Shown here one piece after another: positions 1 to 11,078 of a DNA stretch of 37,625 nt. Origin of the DNA: Mycoplasmataceae bacterium (lineage in GTDB: Bacteria > Bacillota_I > Bacilli_A > Mycoplasmatales > Mycoplasmoidaceae). Each line of letters starts with the position of its first letter. The stretch's first letter is position 1. The stretch covers positions 1-37,625 of the forward strand of contig JAQXJX010000013.1 of assembly GCA_029009155.1 (NCBI GenBank), read 5' to 3'. The position numbers and the translations under genes were made by a program. Under the pieces are notes generated by a model. The model had not been told where the DNA came from, did no database searches, and saw only the letters and a program-made list of their open reading frames with translations.

Positions 1-155
1 TTTTCTCCTGAGCATTTAGCAGGATCTTTTTTTGCTATCCTTGATCACTTACATTTAATAATTGAAGTTTCATTATGGATAGGAGAAAGTTCAAATTGGC
101 GTTGTATGTTTTCTACTGAGTGAAAACTCTTTTGTGAAATATTTATACGCGGCAT
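1..155 (-). CDS. Unidentified protein, N-terminal 51 codons only
   Basis: Minus-strand frame beginning with ATG at 155 and running off the left edge. An AAGGAT ribosome binding site lies 6-7 bases upstream and a TATAAT box at 191-196 fits as promoter. The visible start is MPRINISQKSFHS, followed by a polar stretch; one internal TGA must be read as Trp. There is no signal peptide or membrane segment in the visible part. I do not recognise the family. It lies downstream of pgk on the same strand but with its own promoter, so it is probably a separate unit. I am fairly sure that it is a gene and have no view of its function. Confidence 0.6.
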
Positions 156-190
156 TTTTTTATCCTTAAAATCATTTATAATGAAGATTT

Positions 191-196
191 ATTATA
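191..196 (-). promoter_or_regulatory. -10 box for the gene starting at 155
   Basis: The minus strand reads TGGTATAAT, an exact TATAAT -10 with a TGn extension. The predicted transcript start is about 30 bases before the ATG at 155. No convincing -35 box is seen. Confidence 0.5.
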
Positions 197-201
197 CCAA
201 A

Positions 202-235
202 ATATCATGAATGTTTCTATATGCACTCATGATAT
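202..235 (-). terminator. Probable terminator of pgk
   Basis: Inverted repeat with 9-bp arms ATATCATGA / TCATGATAT, followed on the minus strand by TTTTGG. It starts 18 bases after the pgk stop codon. The T run is short, so strength is uncertain. Confidence 0.5.
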
Positions 236-252
236 AAAAAATGGTAGATTAA

Positions 253-1482
253 TTATTTTTCGCTAATTTTGTCAATACCAACTAATGATGAACCTTCAAT
301 TAAAGCTAAACAAGCTCCACCACCAGTTGAAACAAAGCTATAATCTGTTTCTTTAAAACCTAAAGCAACTACAGCAGCAGCACTATCACCACCACCAATT
401 AAAGTATAGCAACCTTTTGCAGTAATATCTTTTAATGTTTTTGCAACAGCTTCAGTTCCAGCTTTGAAGTTTTCAAATTCGCTTACACCACATGGACCAT
501 TTCAAACTACAGTTTTAGCATTAGCTAATGTGTTGTTAAATAATTCGATAGTTTTAGGACCAATGTCAAGACCCATTAATTCACCAAAAGGTTTTGTGTG
601 ATCCATATAAGTTGGTTTAACATCAGCATATTCAGGAGCACATTCACTATCACAAGTTAAAACTAATTTGTTTCCATATTTTGCCATTAATTCTTTAGCT
701 GTTGGAATCATTTCATCTTCACAAATTGATTTACCAATTTCTAAACCTTGTGCTTTTAAGAAAGTATAAACCATTCCACCTGTAACAATGATTTTGTCAG
801 CTTTATTAACTAAATTGTTAATAACTTTTAATTTATCACTAACTTTAGCACCACCTAAAATTGCTACATATGGTCTTGCTGGATTATCAATAGCTTTAGA
901 AATATTTTTAATTTCTTTTTCAACTAAGAAACCAATGCATGATTCAGCGATATTAGCAGCAATTCCTGCATTTGAAGCATGAGCACGGTGAGCAGTACCA
1001 AATGCATCATTAACAAATACTTCTCCTAAACCAGCTCATTCTTTAGCTAATTCTGGATTATTTTTAGATTCTTTTTTAACAACTTCGTTATTAGCATTAA
1101 CATCATTGTATCTTGTGTTTTCTAATAATAAAATTTCTCCAGCTTTTAAATTAGCAGCGGCATTTTTAACATTTTCACCAATGTTTTCATTCATGAAAAT
1201 TACCTTATTGTTTGGTAGTAATTCTTGTAATCTTTTTGCAACAGGAGCTAATGATTTTTTACCACTATTGATGTCATCTAATGATTTAATACGGCTTAAG
1301 TGGCTTAAACAAATAATTGAGCAGTTGTGAGATAATAAATAATTAATTGTTTCAAGAGCTGCAACTATTCTTTTGTCATTAGTTACTTTTCCATCTTTTA
1401 ATGGAACATTAAAATCAACACGAACAACAACTTTTTTATTGTCTAAGTTGATATCTTTTAAAGTTTTTTTATTTTCGTACAT
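253..1482 (-). CDS. pgk: Phosphoglycerate kinase
   Basis: Cytosolic glycolytic enzyme that transfers phosphate from 1,3-bisphosphoglycerate to ADP, one of the two ATP-yielding steps of glycolysis. The 409-aa product has the usual family length. The N-terminus carries RVDFNVPL (substrate-binding basic patch), and CLSHLSR and LLLENTRYN follow in the N-domain. The C-terminal domain has the nucleotide-binding GGGDSAAAV stretch near 360-400. The frame is split by TGA after PELAKE (about 1036), read as Trp in the family motif. The ATG at 1482 is preceded by AAAGGAT. It follows gap on the same strand, separated by a hairpin that may attenuate read-through, so gap and pgk form a glycolytic pair. Confidence 0.96.
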
Positions 1483-1524
1483 AATTATCCTTTACTATGA
1501 ATACTTTTTTATTATAAATAAAAA

Positions 1525-1552
1525 AACCAAACATATAAATATATGCTTAGTT
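1525..1552 (-). terminator. Hairpin between gap and pgk
   Basis: A 13-bp stem with a few G-U pairs (minus strand AACTAAGCATATA / TATATGTTTGGTT) ends in a run of seven T on the minus strand. It lies 32 bases after the gap stop and 43 bases before the pgk start. It looks like an intrinsic terminator or attenuator for gap. Confidence 0.65.
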
Positions 1553-1583
1553 TTTTGTTATGTTTTTATAAGCTAAATTACTA

Positions 1584-2606
<1,023 letters not shown>

Positions 2607-2610
2607 TCAT

Positions 2611-2616
2611 ATTATA
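2611..2616 (-). promoter_or_regulatory. -10 box of gap
   Basis: The minus strand reads TTACTATAATATG, an exact TATAAT. The same TACTATAAT core occurs before two BspA-like genes and the 102-aa gene at 8631, so it looks like the housekeeping -10 consensus here. Confidence 0.6.
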
Positions 2617-2886
2617 GTAATTTATAAAAATCATAAACATATTTTTACCCAAAATCTTTTACTTTTAAACTAATCCATATAAAAATGGTTTAGATTTTAA
2701 TAGTAAAGTATATAAAAAAAGACAGCAAAATGCTCTTATATATAATTTTTATTATTTGTAAATAATATTTAAATTTTTAAACCACTAATTAGGTTATGTA
2801 ATTATATGAAAAGAATACAAATAAATATCTATTTACAAGAGACTAAGAAACATTGTTATACGAAAAAAACGTAATTTTACATTTGG
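2617..2886. other. Intergenic region between divergent promoters
   Basis: Between the gap -10 box and the -10 box of the surface-protein gene. It holds an imperfect inverted repeat near 2680-2703 (CTAATCCAT / ATGGTTTAG, one mismatch) and a small AGCA/TGCT hairpin near 2723. A 22-codon plus-strand frame at 2806 has no ribosome binding site and I do not call it a gene. Nothing else is recognised. Confidence 0.5.
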
Positions 2887-2892
2887 TATAAT
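2887..2892 (+). promoter_or_regulatory. -10 box of the Ig-like surface protein gene
   Basis: TGGTATAAT gives an extended -10. The ATG at 2932 lies 39 bases downstream, with AAGGAAA at 2918-2924 as ribosome binding site. Confidence 0.6.
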
Positions 2893-2931
2893 TTAAATGT
2901 TTTATATCTAATAAATATAAGGAAAAAAGTT

Positions 2932-4356
2932 ATGTTTACTAACAAAAATAAAAGAACATTTAAAGTAAAATGATTTTTAAAACTTTTGGGCTTATCATCA
3001 CTACTATTATCACCATTAGCATTTAATTCAATAAACATTTCACAAAATAATAAAACAAATTTAAAAAAAATAAATGTTAATGGTTTATCCATTAAAGCTG
3101 CAAAAGATACTGATATTGCAATAAACGAAAAAATTAAAGTAGAAGTTTTAGATGGTGCAGATGATGGTGATGTAATTAGTTTTACTGAGAACTCTAATGT
3201 TAAATTTTATTTAAAATCAGATAGTGGATATGAAGAAGCTACATCAATGACTTATGATTCTTTTGATTTATCAGAATTTTATGTAGCGATGATTAACGAT
3301 CCAGATACTGCTATTACAATTGAAGTAACTAACCAAACTTCTTCTGAAACTGGTTCATGTGTTATTAACTATAAAGGAGTAAAGCAAGTAACATTAGATA
3401 AGAACAATATTATTGCTAAAGCAAATACTTCTAATAATGAATTGATTGCTACAATTGATTCAAGTGCAAATCCTTCATCACAAATTTTGTGAGCAGTTAG
3501 TGACCCTACAGCAGTAGATTTTATCTATCCAACACAATCAAAAAAGTATACACTAACTGGACAAAAGATCCAACTATCATTAAAAAAACAAGGAGAATAC
3601 ACAGTTACTGCAAGTTGTAATGGTCATTTTGCAACATGTTCATTAGTAGTAAGTTGTGCTTCAGTAGAAAATGTAAGCATCGATAATTTTCCATTAACTA
3701 ATTATGAAACTGAATGTGGATCAAGTGGTGAAATTGATCATGATTTAAATCCAGTAATTTCTCCTCAAGGTGCTAATCAACGAATTAAATGAGAAATCAA
3801 AATGGTTGATTCATCAGTAAAAAAACCTGTATGACTTGATGTTATTAATAACAAAATCAAATGATCTGGAAATTCAACTATTGGTAGTTATAGATTTAGT
3901 GTTATTGCCACTTCAGTTGCTGATCCAACAAAATTTGCTGAATCAAATGTAATTAATTTATCTTTTAAAGAAGCTTCTTTAAAAGTAATGAATCTTGAAA
4001 CAGTTGGTGCTAATAATGCAAAAGTTGGTAAAACTATTACATTAGTTGCAAAACTAAATAGTGGTGTAAGTTCATTTCATTTAATTAATTGAAAAATTAG
4101 TAATAACGAAGTAGCAGTTTTAAAGAACTCTAGTTCACGTTCAAACCAAGAGGTTACTGTTCAAATTAATAAAGAATTTGATGGACCTGTTGTAGTAACT
4201 GCTGAATGTGATTTTTTATCAAGAGAAATTAATATTTACTCTGAACATGAAACTATTAATTTACCTTTAATAATTAGTACTTCAGTAATTGGTGGTTTTA
4301 TTCTTATTGCTGGATTAGTAACATTAATTGTAATTAAAATGCATAAAGAGCAATAA
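2932..4356 (+). CDS. Surface protein with Ig-like domains and C-terminal membrane anchor
   Basis: 474-aa secreted, membrane-anchored protein. Residues 1-35 form a signal peptide: a basic start (MFTNKNKRTFKVKW) then a hydrophobic core. There is no lipobox cysteine, so it is not a standard mycoplasma lipoprotein. The ectodomain is beta-rich; the segment near 140-230 resembles bacterial Ig-like group 2 domains (KQVTLDKNN, then QGEYTVTASCNG). The segment near 270-345 has WLDVINNKIKWSG and GSYRFSVIATS, a putative cadherin/Ig-like fold also seen before the anchor of the three BspA-like proteins. Residues about 440-468 form one membrane helix with a short KMHKEQ tail inside. Several Trp are TGA. Function is unknown; adhesion or antigenic surface display is a guess. 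Confidence 0.8.
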
Positions 4357-4403
4357 TTTTCAGATAAATAACCTATTTTTATAACAAATAGAAAATTATT
4401 TAT

Positions 4404-4790
4404 ATGAATATGCTTCAAGATCACAAAAAGAAAATTATTTTATTTTTTCTAATCTTTATTGGAATAATATGTATTATTCCAATATTTTTTTGTTTACCTG
4501 TACCAATATCAAAATCTACTCTAATGATTGTAAGCAATAATGTATTAATCAAACCATCAGTAGTAAACATCTCTAATTATTTTTTAAAAAATAATGAAAA
4601 AATGTATTCTTTTGAATCGATTGATAAAAAAACTGTTAAATGTTATATTAGTGGTTCATATGTTAATAACAATGAATATTATTTTAAATTATCAATTAAA
4701 AATGAAATTGTTTTAGATGAGGGGATGTATTGAGTAAATTTTAATTATGGTAATTTTAGTATTATGGAATATTACTATTACTTTAGCTAA
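4404..4790 (+). CDS. Small single-span membrane protein, unknown function
   Basis: 128-aa product starting MNMLQDHKKKII. Residues about 11-32 are a strongly hydrophobic helix (LFFLIFIGIICIIPIFF), followed by a polar domain rich in Asn, Lys and Tyr. One TGA is read as Trp near residue 111, after EGMY. The N-in topology with an outside domain follows from the basic residues before the helix. It sits 47 bases after the Ig-like surface protein and 14 bases before ybeY, so it may share a transcript with either. An AAATAG-type hairpin lies in the upstream gap. I do not recognise a family. Confidence 0.65.
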
Positions 4791-4804
4791 TATATAATAT
4801 TAGC

Positions 4805-5260
4805 ATGTTAATTTTTAATGTTAATAACCAATGTAAAAGTAAAGAATACAATAAAAATGTTTCTAAATTATTTACTTTAGCAGCAAAAGAAATATTCAAA
4901 GAACTTGATATTAAAAAAGAATTATTTTTTGATGTAAATTTCTTTGATATTGACCAAATGCATGAATTAAACTTAAAATATCGCAAAATAGATAAACCAA
5001 CAGATGTAATTACTTTTGCTTTTTGAGATGTTAAAGACAGTATAAAAACTCCTTTATTAGGAGAAATATTTTTATGTGTTGATATTATTAAGCAAAAAGC
5101 AATTGAACAAGAAAATGATTTAATAACACAAATTGTTTTTACTTTTATTCATGGTGTTTTACATTTACTAGGATATGATCACATGATCCAAAAAGATGAA
5201 GAAATCATGTTTGAATTACAAGATAAAATTTTAATGAAAGTGATGAAATATGAAAATTAA
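4805..5260 (+). CDS. ybeY: Endoribonuclease YbeY (rRNA maturation factor)
   Basis: Zinc-dependent single-strand endoribonuclease family needed for 16S rRNA 3'-end maturation and 70S quality control. The 151-aa product has family length. The signature HGVLHLLGYDH near residues 119-129 supplies the three metal-binding histidines (HxxxHxxxxxH), and DKPTDVITFAFW upstream is also typical. One TGA (FAFW) breaks it in the standard code. Its end overlaps the start of era by 11 bases. The ybeY-era pairing is widely conserved in bacteria and ties both to small-subunit assembly. Confidence 0.95.
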
Positions 5261-6134
5261 AACAGGAACAGTTGTTATTACAGGAAAACCTAATGTTGGT
5301 AAATCAACATTAATTAATACTATTGCAAATAAATTAATTGCAATTACTAGTCCTAAACCACAAACAACTAGAAATAAAATTAAATTTACTTATAATGATG
5401 ATAAAAATAAAATAGCTTTTATTGATACTCCAGGATATCACATACCTAATAACAAATTAGATATGTTTTTAAATTCTGAAATTAAGAACGCATATAAATT
5501 AGCTGATATCGCTTTATTAGTAATTGATTTAACTAGAGAAATAGACCAAGAAGATATAGAAGTTATAAATATTATTAAAAGTTACAATGTTAAAAAAGTT
5601 ATATTGGTTTTAAATAAAATTGATGTAGCTAAACAAGGCATTGATCAAAAATATGAAGCAAAAGTTAAAGAATTAATTGAAATATCACAAGTAATTAAAA
5701 TTTGTGCTAATAAAATTGAATCTGTCAAAGAAGTTATTGATACAATTCATAATCATTTAGATGATAATAATGATTTAGTTGAAGATGTTGAAATAGCTGA
5801 TAATTTTTTCATTTCAGAAATTATTAGAGAACAAATTATTTTTAATTTTAAACAAGAAGTACCATATGCAACTTGTATTGCAATTAGAAAAAAGAATTAC
5901 GATCCTAATACAAATGTGTTTGAAATTTATGCAGATATAGTTGTAGAAAAAGAATCACAAAAACCAATTATCATTGGTGCAAAAGGACAAATGATTAAAA
6001 AAATTGGAACTAAGTCAAGAGAGAAACTATTGGAATTTTATGATTGTAAAATTGTTTTACATCTTTTTGTTGTTACTAAAAAAGATTGAAGAAATGATAC
6101 AACTTTCTTGAAAGAAAATGGCTATTATCGATAA
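5250..6134 (+). CDS. era: GTPase Era
   Basis: Ribosome-associated GTPase that binds the 3' end of 16S rRNA during 30S maturation. The 294-aa product has family length. GTPase motifs: G1 GKPNVGKST at 12-20, G3 DTPGYH near 60, G4 NKID near 125. The C-terminal KH domain carries GAKGQMIKKIG near 248. One TGA near residue 281 is read as Trp. The start ATG lies inside the end of ybeY, and the stop TAATG overlaps the recO start by one base, giving translational coupling across the three genes. Confidence 0.97.
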
Positions 6135-6838
6135 TGGCAGAAAGCATATTTAAAGGTTATTTAATAAATAAGGTAGATTATTTATTAAATGATGAAATAG
6201 TAACTTTTATTACAGAAGATGGGACAAAATTACCATGCTTATCAATGGGGAGTAGAAAAATATCTTCAAAGAATGGGAGAAATTTATTTCTTGGTAATTA
6301 CTGTGAATTTGAAATCTTTTTAGCTAGAAATGTTGCTAAAATGAGTAGACTGAAAAAATGTCAAGCAATAACTCAAACAGATTGAAAGTTATCATTATAT
6401 CAACCTTTTAATTTACTTTGTGAATGTGTTAATAGAACTATTGAAACTAATCATTACACCTATCTTTTTTTTAAAAATATGTTAGTAATGATTAATGATA
6501 GTAAATATAGTGAAAAAACCAAAATTCTGATAATCTTACAAAAATTTTGTATTTTAAGTGGAATTGGTTTAGAAGTTAACTGTTGTGTTGAATGTGGTAA
6601 TAAATGTTTAAAAACCATTAATTTTAAAAAAAGAGGAATGGTTTGCAACTTGCATTTTAATAAAAATAAAGACCACTTATATTCACTAAAAATTAGCAAA
6701 TTATTTCACTATTTATTTAATGAAAAATATGATGAATTAAACATATTCTTTGATGAATTTAACTTTGCTATTAAAATTTTAAAAGAATATATTGATCACA
6801 ATTTAGGAATTAAATTATTTACAATAAATAATTATTAA
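6134..6838 (+). CDS. recO: DNA repair protein RecO
   Basis: Recombination mediator of the RecFOR pathway that helps load RecA on SSB-coated DNA. The 234-aa product has an N-terminal OB-fold region (KGYLINKVDYLLNDEIVTF) and a C-terminal zinc-finger-like part: CCVECGNK near 152-159, with a further MVCNLH. The family is divergent and mollicute copies are weakly conserved, so the call leans on this zinc knuckle, length, and position directly after era, a common arrangement. One TGA is read as Trp near residue 84. It overlaps era by one base and ends before a strong bidirectional terminator. Confidence 0.85.
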
Positions 6839-6845
6839 TAAATAA

Positions 6846-6881
6846 AAAACACAACCTTATATTTACAAAAGGTTGTGTTTT
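6846..6881. terminator. Bidirectional terminator between recO and tig
   Basis: Perfect 13-bp stem (AAAACACAACCTT / AAGGTTGTGTTTT) with a 10-base loop, flanked by A and T runs. It can stop both the plus-strand recO transcript and the minus-strand tig transcript. Confidence 0.85.
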
Positions 6882-6905
6882 AATATTGAATGTAAAACTA
6901 TTTAA

Positions 6906-8213
6906 TTATTTCATTAAGTTTAATTCAATGATTTTGTCAAATAATTTATCTTGAGTTAAATAGTTGATAATGTGACTAATGAATTGTGAATTTTTCTTAA
7001 CTTCATCAACACCCATGTGATAAATTGAAGCAATATTGTTAACTTCTTTTTCAATTTCTTCATTAGAAACTTTAATTTCTAAATCATTGATAATTTTATC
7101 AATTGCTAGCGCTAACATGATGTGATCAGTAGCTTCAGCTTTAATTTTGTTATTAAAATCATCCATTGATGAATAATTAATTTCTTTAATGTATTCTTCA
7201 ATTTTCTTATTTTTTTGTTTAGCTTGATTTTCGATTTCTGATTTTAAACGGTTAATTTCTTTATCTAATATTGTTTCAGGAACATAATTAGCTTTTGTGT
7301 TTTTAGCTAAAAAATCAGTAATTTGTTTAACAGCTACTTGTTTTTCTGAATAATTTTTGTAACGGAAAATATCAGATTTAATGTGTTCTTTTAATTGAAC
7401 TTCATTTAATACACCTGGGATGTTTAATTTTGCAATATAGCCTGCGTCAATAGTAGGTTTAGAAATAGTTTCAACTTTTTTAATATTTAATTCAAATGTT
7501 ACAGGTTTACCTGCTAATTCTTTTGCATGATAATCTGCAGGGAATGTAACATCAATCTTAGTTTTATCACCAACTTTTAATCCAACCATTTTTTCTTCAA
7601 AACCAGGGATAAATTGGTGTGAACCAATTTCTAAGCGGTAATCAGCAGCTTCACCACCTGGGAAAGCTTCAGTTCCTAAAAAACCTTTGAAATCAAAAGT
7701 AACCATGTCACCATTTGCAATTGTGTTATCTGCTTTAGGTGCAAAACTACGGTCAGCCATAGTCATACGGTTTAATTCATCATTAATTTCTTGGTCAGTT
7801 ACTTCTGGTTTTTTGTAGTTTAAATCTTTAATACTTTTATATTCTGGTAAAGTTATAGTAGGTTTGTTGTCAAAGCTTAAAGTAATAATAAGTTTTGATT
7901 CATCAATATCTTTAATATCAATTTTTAATGTTTCATCAATAATTTGTTTGTTTTCTAAATATTTAGGTGATTGATAAAATTTATCAATAGTTTTATCAAT
8001 CATTGATGAAATAGCTTTATTCATAACTTCTGAAGTAGAAATGTATGAATTTGCTTTTTCTAAAGGAACATGTCCTTTTCTAAAACCAGGAATAACTAAT
8101 TCTTTAGCTAATTGTTTACGAGTATTAGTTTGTTCATTAACTCAATCATTTTTATCAACTTCGATTGTAAAAATTGTTTTAATTTCTGTTTTTTCTAAAT
8201 TTGTAATTTTCAT
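6906..8213 (-). CDS. tig: Trigger factor
   Basis: Ribosome-bound chaperone with peptidyl-prolyl isomerase activity that meets nascent chains at the exit tunnel. The 435-aa product has family length. The N-terminal ribosome-binding domain carries the signature GFRKGHVP near residues 43-50. The FKBP-like PPIase domain (about 160-245) shows GDMVTFDFKGFLG and GFEEKMVGLKVG. A helical C-terminal substrate-binding domain follows. The start at 8213 was chosen by reading through a TGA Trp near residue 24 and by the AGAAAG upstream. It ends shortly before a shared terminator. Confidence 0.95.
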
Positions 8214-8322
8214 AATATTTTCTTTCTATAAGTATGAGAATAATAATTATTTAACCCTTATTTTTATATGTTTAAACAACTAATATAAATATTTTATATA
8301 TTTATCATTACTTTTTAGTGTT

Positions 8323-8631
8323 TTAGTTATAAAAACTGCAGTTAATATTTTTTGCATTATTATCAAAATATTTCTTTAATATTTGTTTACAACAGTTATC
8401 ATTGTTTTTAAAAACATCTATTAAGTAATTAATGATTGTAATATCCTCATTTTGAATTAATTTTATGTATCAATAAGTACCATTTTCTTGATCATAGAAA
8501 AGGTTACTTTTAATCTTAATACAATGATTAATAGATAAATTAATCACATCATTTCAATTAGAAACAATATGATTAATATCAATTTTGTTATTTACAACCT
8601 TTAATTTTCTGATAATTATACATTGGTCCAT
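8323..8631 (-). CDS. 102-aa protein of unknown function between lon and tig
   Basis: A minus-strand frame with two TGA Trp codons gives a 102-aa product starting MDQCIIIRKLK and ending NINCSFYN. It has four internal Cys plus paired CC near 80, no membrane segment, and a mixed alpha/beta look (LIQNEDITIINYLIDVF). It is not recognised. The ATG abuts the end of a 22-base palindrome that contains TATAAT, so the message would have almost no leader and no Shine-Dalgarno site. It lies between lon and tig, two proteostasis genes, which suggests but does not prove a related role. Coding status rests on an uninterrupted code-4 frame between a plausible promoter and stop. Confidence 0.6.
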
Positions 8632-8653
8632 ACTATAATTCTTGAATTATAGT
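8632..8653. promoter_or_regulatory. Perfect inverted repeat containing TATAAT, abutting the 102-aa gene
   Basis: Arms ACTATAATTC and GAATTATAGT around a 2-base centre. On the minus strand it forms TACTATAAT, the same -10 core as gap and two BspA-like genes, placing a start of transcription only about 8 bases before the ATG at 8631. The symmetry also puts TATAAT on the plus strand. It may be a near-leaderless promoter, an operator, or a hairpin at the translation start. Confidence 0.55.
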
Positions 8654-8679
8654 ATAGATAAAATATTGATAATTAATCA

Positions 8680-11013
8680 TTATTTAAAAAGTTCATTGTA
8701 AATTTCATCATATGTTTCAACAAAATGAAATTTAATTTTGCTTTTAATTTCTTCTGGAACATCTTTTAAATAACGTTCATCATCTTTAGGCATAAAAATT
8801 TCATTGATTCCAGCACGAGCTGCAGAAATAACTTTTTCTTTTATACCACCTACAATTGTAACTCTACCACGTAAAGTGATTTCTCCAGTCATTGCGATGT
8901 TTGAAGGAATAGAAACGCCTTTCAATGTAGAGATTATTGCTGTAGTAAGAGTAACACCAGCACTTGGTCCATCTTTTGGAATACCACCAGCTGGAACATG
9001 CATTTGAATGTCTAATGTTTTTAAATCACTAGGAGAAATACCAAATTTTTCTGCATTTGCTTTAACATAGCCTAGTGCTACAGAAGCAGATTCTTTCATT
9101 GTTTCTTTTAAATTACCAGTAATAGACATTTTGCCACTTCCTGAGTAATGAGTAGCTTCAATTGGTAATAAATCTCCACCTGCTTGAGTATAAGCCATTC
9201 CATTTACAATTCCTGGAATACGTTGTTTTTCAGTCATTGTATAGTCAAAAATTTCTTTATCTAAATATTTAACTATGTTGTTTGTGTCAATTACATCAGT
9301 TGTAATTTCTTTATGTAATTGTTTAACAATAAACTTACGAGCGATTTTGTTGATTAAACGTTCAAGATTACGAACACCAGCTTCACATGTATAACGATTG
9401 ATAATGTAAGAAATACCAGCATCAGTAAATGAAAGATCACTATTTGTTAAACCTGTTTGTTCTAATACACGTGGAATAATGTGACGTTTACAAATTTCAA
9501 GTTTTTCTCTTTCAGTATATGATGTTAAATCAATAATTTCTAAACGGTCATATAATGCATGAGGAATTTGGTCAGCATAGTTTGCAGTTGCTACAAACAT
9601 AACTTGTGATAGGTCATATTCTTCTTCGATATAGTTATCCATGAATTTTGTATTTTGTTCAGGATCTAAAACTTCTAACATTGCACTAGCAGGGTCTCCA
9701 TGCATACGGTCAGATGACATTTTATCAATTTCATCTAATAAGAATAATGGATTAATAACTCCAACCTTCTTCATACCCTTAATGATTTTACCAGGCATTG
9801 CACCAATATAAGTTTTTCTATGACCTCTAATTTCAGCTTCATCATGTACACCACCTAAAGACATTTTTACAAATTTCTTGTTTAATGCTTTAGCAATAGA
9901 CATAGCTAATGAAGATTTACCAACTCCAGGAGGACCTACTAAACAAATAATAGGTGATTTAGATTGAGGATTTTTAGCCTTAACTGCTAAATATTCAATA
10001 ATTCTTTCTTTTACTTTTTCAAGTCCATAATGAGTTGCATTCAATGATTCTTCAACTTTAACTAAATCGTTGTTGTCTTCTGTTTTAGTTCAATATGGTA
10101 AATCTAATAATCAATCAAGGTAAGTACGAGTAATTGCACCTTCTTGAATATTCATGCTACTTTCCATTCTTGAAATTTCATCTAAAGCTTTTTCACGAAT
10201 AGGTAAAGGATAAGGATTAGATTCAACTTTGTTTTTTAATTTCTTAATATCTTTTAAACTTGATGAATACTCACTTAATTCTTCTTTAACAGTTGCTAAC
10301 TTTTGACGTAAGTAAAATTCTCTTTGTTGTTTGCTTAAAGTTGCATTCATTTTTTTATTAATATCAAATTCAACTTTTTCTTCATCTTTTTGATTTGCAA
10401 ATTCAGAACAAAGAATATCAATTCTTTCTAAAACGTTTGGACTAGATAAAATTTTCATTTTTTGTTCTAGTCTTAAAAAAGAAGTATTAGCAATTAAATC
10501 AACTGCTTTTTGTGGTGTTGATGATGAGTATATTACAGATAAAACATCATCTGGTTTTTTAACCTTTGTGCAAGAGTTAATCATTTGAATTAAAACATCA
10601 ACTTTTGCAACTATTTCCTTTTTATCAACTTTTACATCTTTAATTGGTTCATAATCAACAACAAAATTTGATTTATAAGTTGTATCATCAAAAGTTGATT
10701 TTTCTGTACAATAATCCATCTTGTTGATATGAATACGTTTTAATCCTTTTACAATGATTGTATATTCAACAGGATTAGATAAGGTTTTCTTAATTGAAGA
10801 AATTTCACATAATGTACCATATTGGTAAACTTGGTCAAATTTTGGATCTTCATCAGAATTATTTAATTGTGGTACAATAATCACATTTTTGTTAAAATGT
10901 TTAATTGCAACCTGCATAGATTCAAGAGATTTTTCTCTACCTATTATTAGAGTATTTTTAGCATTTGGAAAAACTACTATACCTCTTGTAAAGATAACGG
11001 GATACTTATTCAC
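8680..11013 (-). CDS. lon: ATP-dependent protease La (Lon)
   Basis: Cytosolic AAA+ serine protease that degrades misfolded and regulatory proteins. The 777-aa product has the LonA layout: N-terminal substrate domain (PVIFTRGIVVFPN at the start), coiled region, AAA+ module with Walker A GPPGVGKS near 360-367 and Walker B LFLLDEIDKM near 423, and protease domain with the Ser-Lys dyad (PKDGPSAG, Ser near 684; GGIKEK, Lys near 725). The start codon is GTG at 11013 with TTGGAGG six bases upstream. A TGA Trp cluster lies near residues 302-315. A CIRCE operator 34 bases upstream indicates HrcA control, known for lon in several mycoplasmas. Confidence 0.97.
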
Positions 11014-11046
11014 TTTTTTCCTCCAATGTTTATTAATATATTTATT

Positions 11047-11073
11047 TTAGCACTAAAATAATAAGAGTGCTAA
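11047..11073. promoter_or_regulatory. CIRCE operator (HrcA binding site) of lon
   Basis: TTAGCACTA, a 9-base spacer, then GAGTGCTAA. The CIRCE consensus is TTAGCACTC-N9-GAGTGCTAA, so only one base differs. It sits between the alaS stop (5 bases away) and the lon GTG start, which makes lon a heat-shock gene repressed by HrcA. No hrcA gene is in the window. Confidence 0.93.
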
Positions 11074-11078
11074 TTTTT

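Noticed and set aside
2806-2874. 22-codon plus-strand frame upstream of the surface protein
   Set aside because: No ribosome binding site, no recognisable sequence and it lies before the promoter of the next gene.
2932-4356. Lipoprotein call for the Ig-like surface protein
   Set aside because: The signal peptide region has no Cys for a lipobox; a C-terminal membrane helix anchors it instead.
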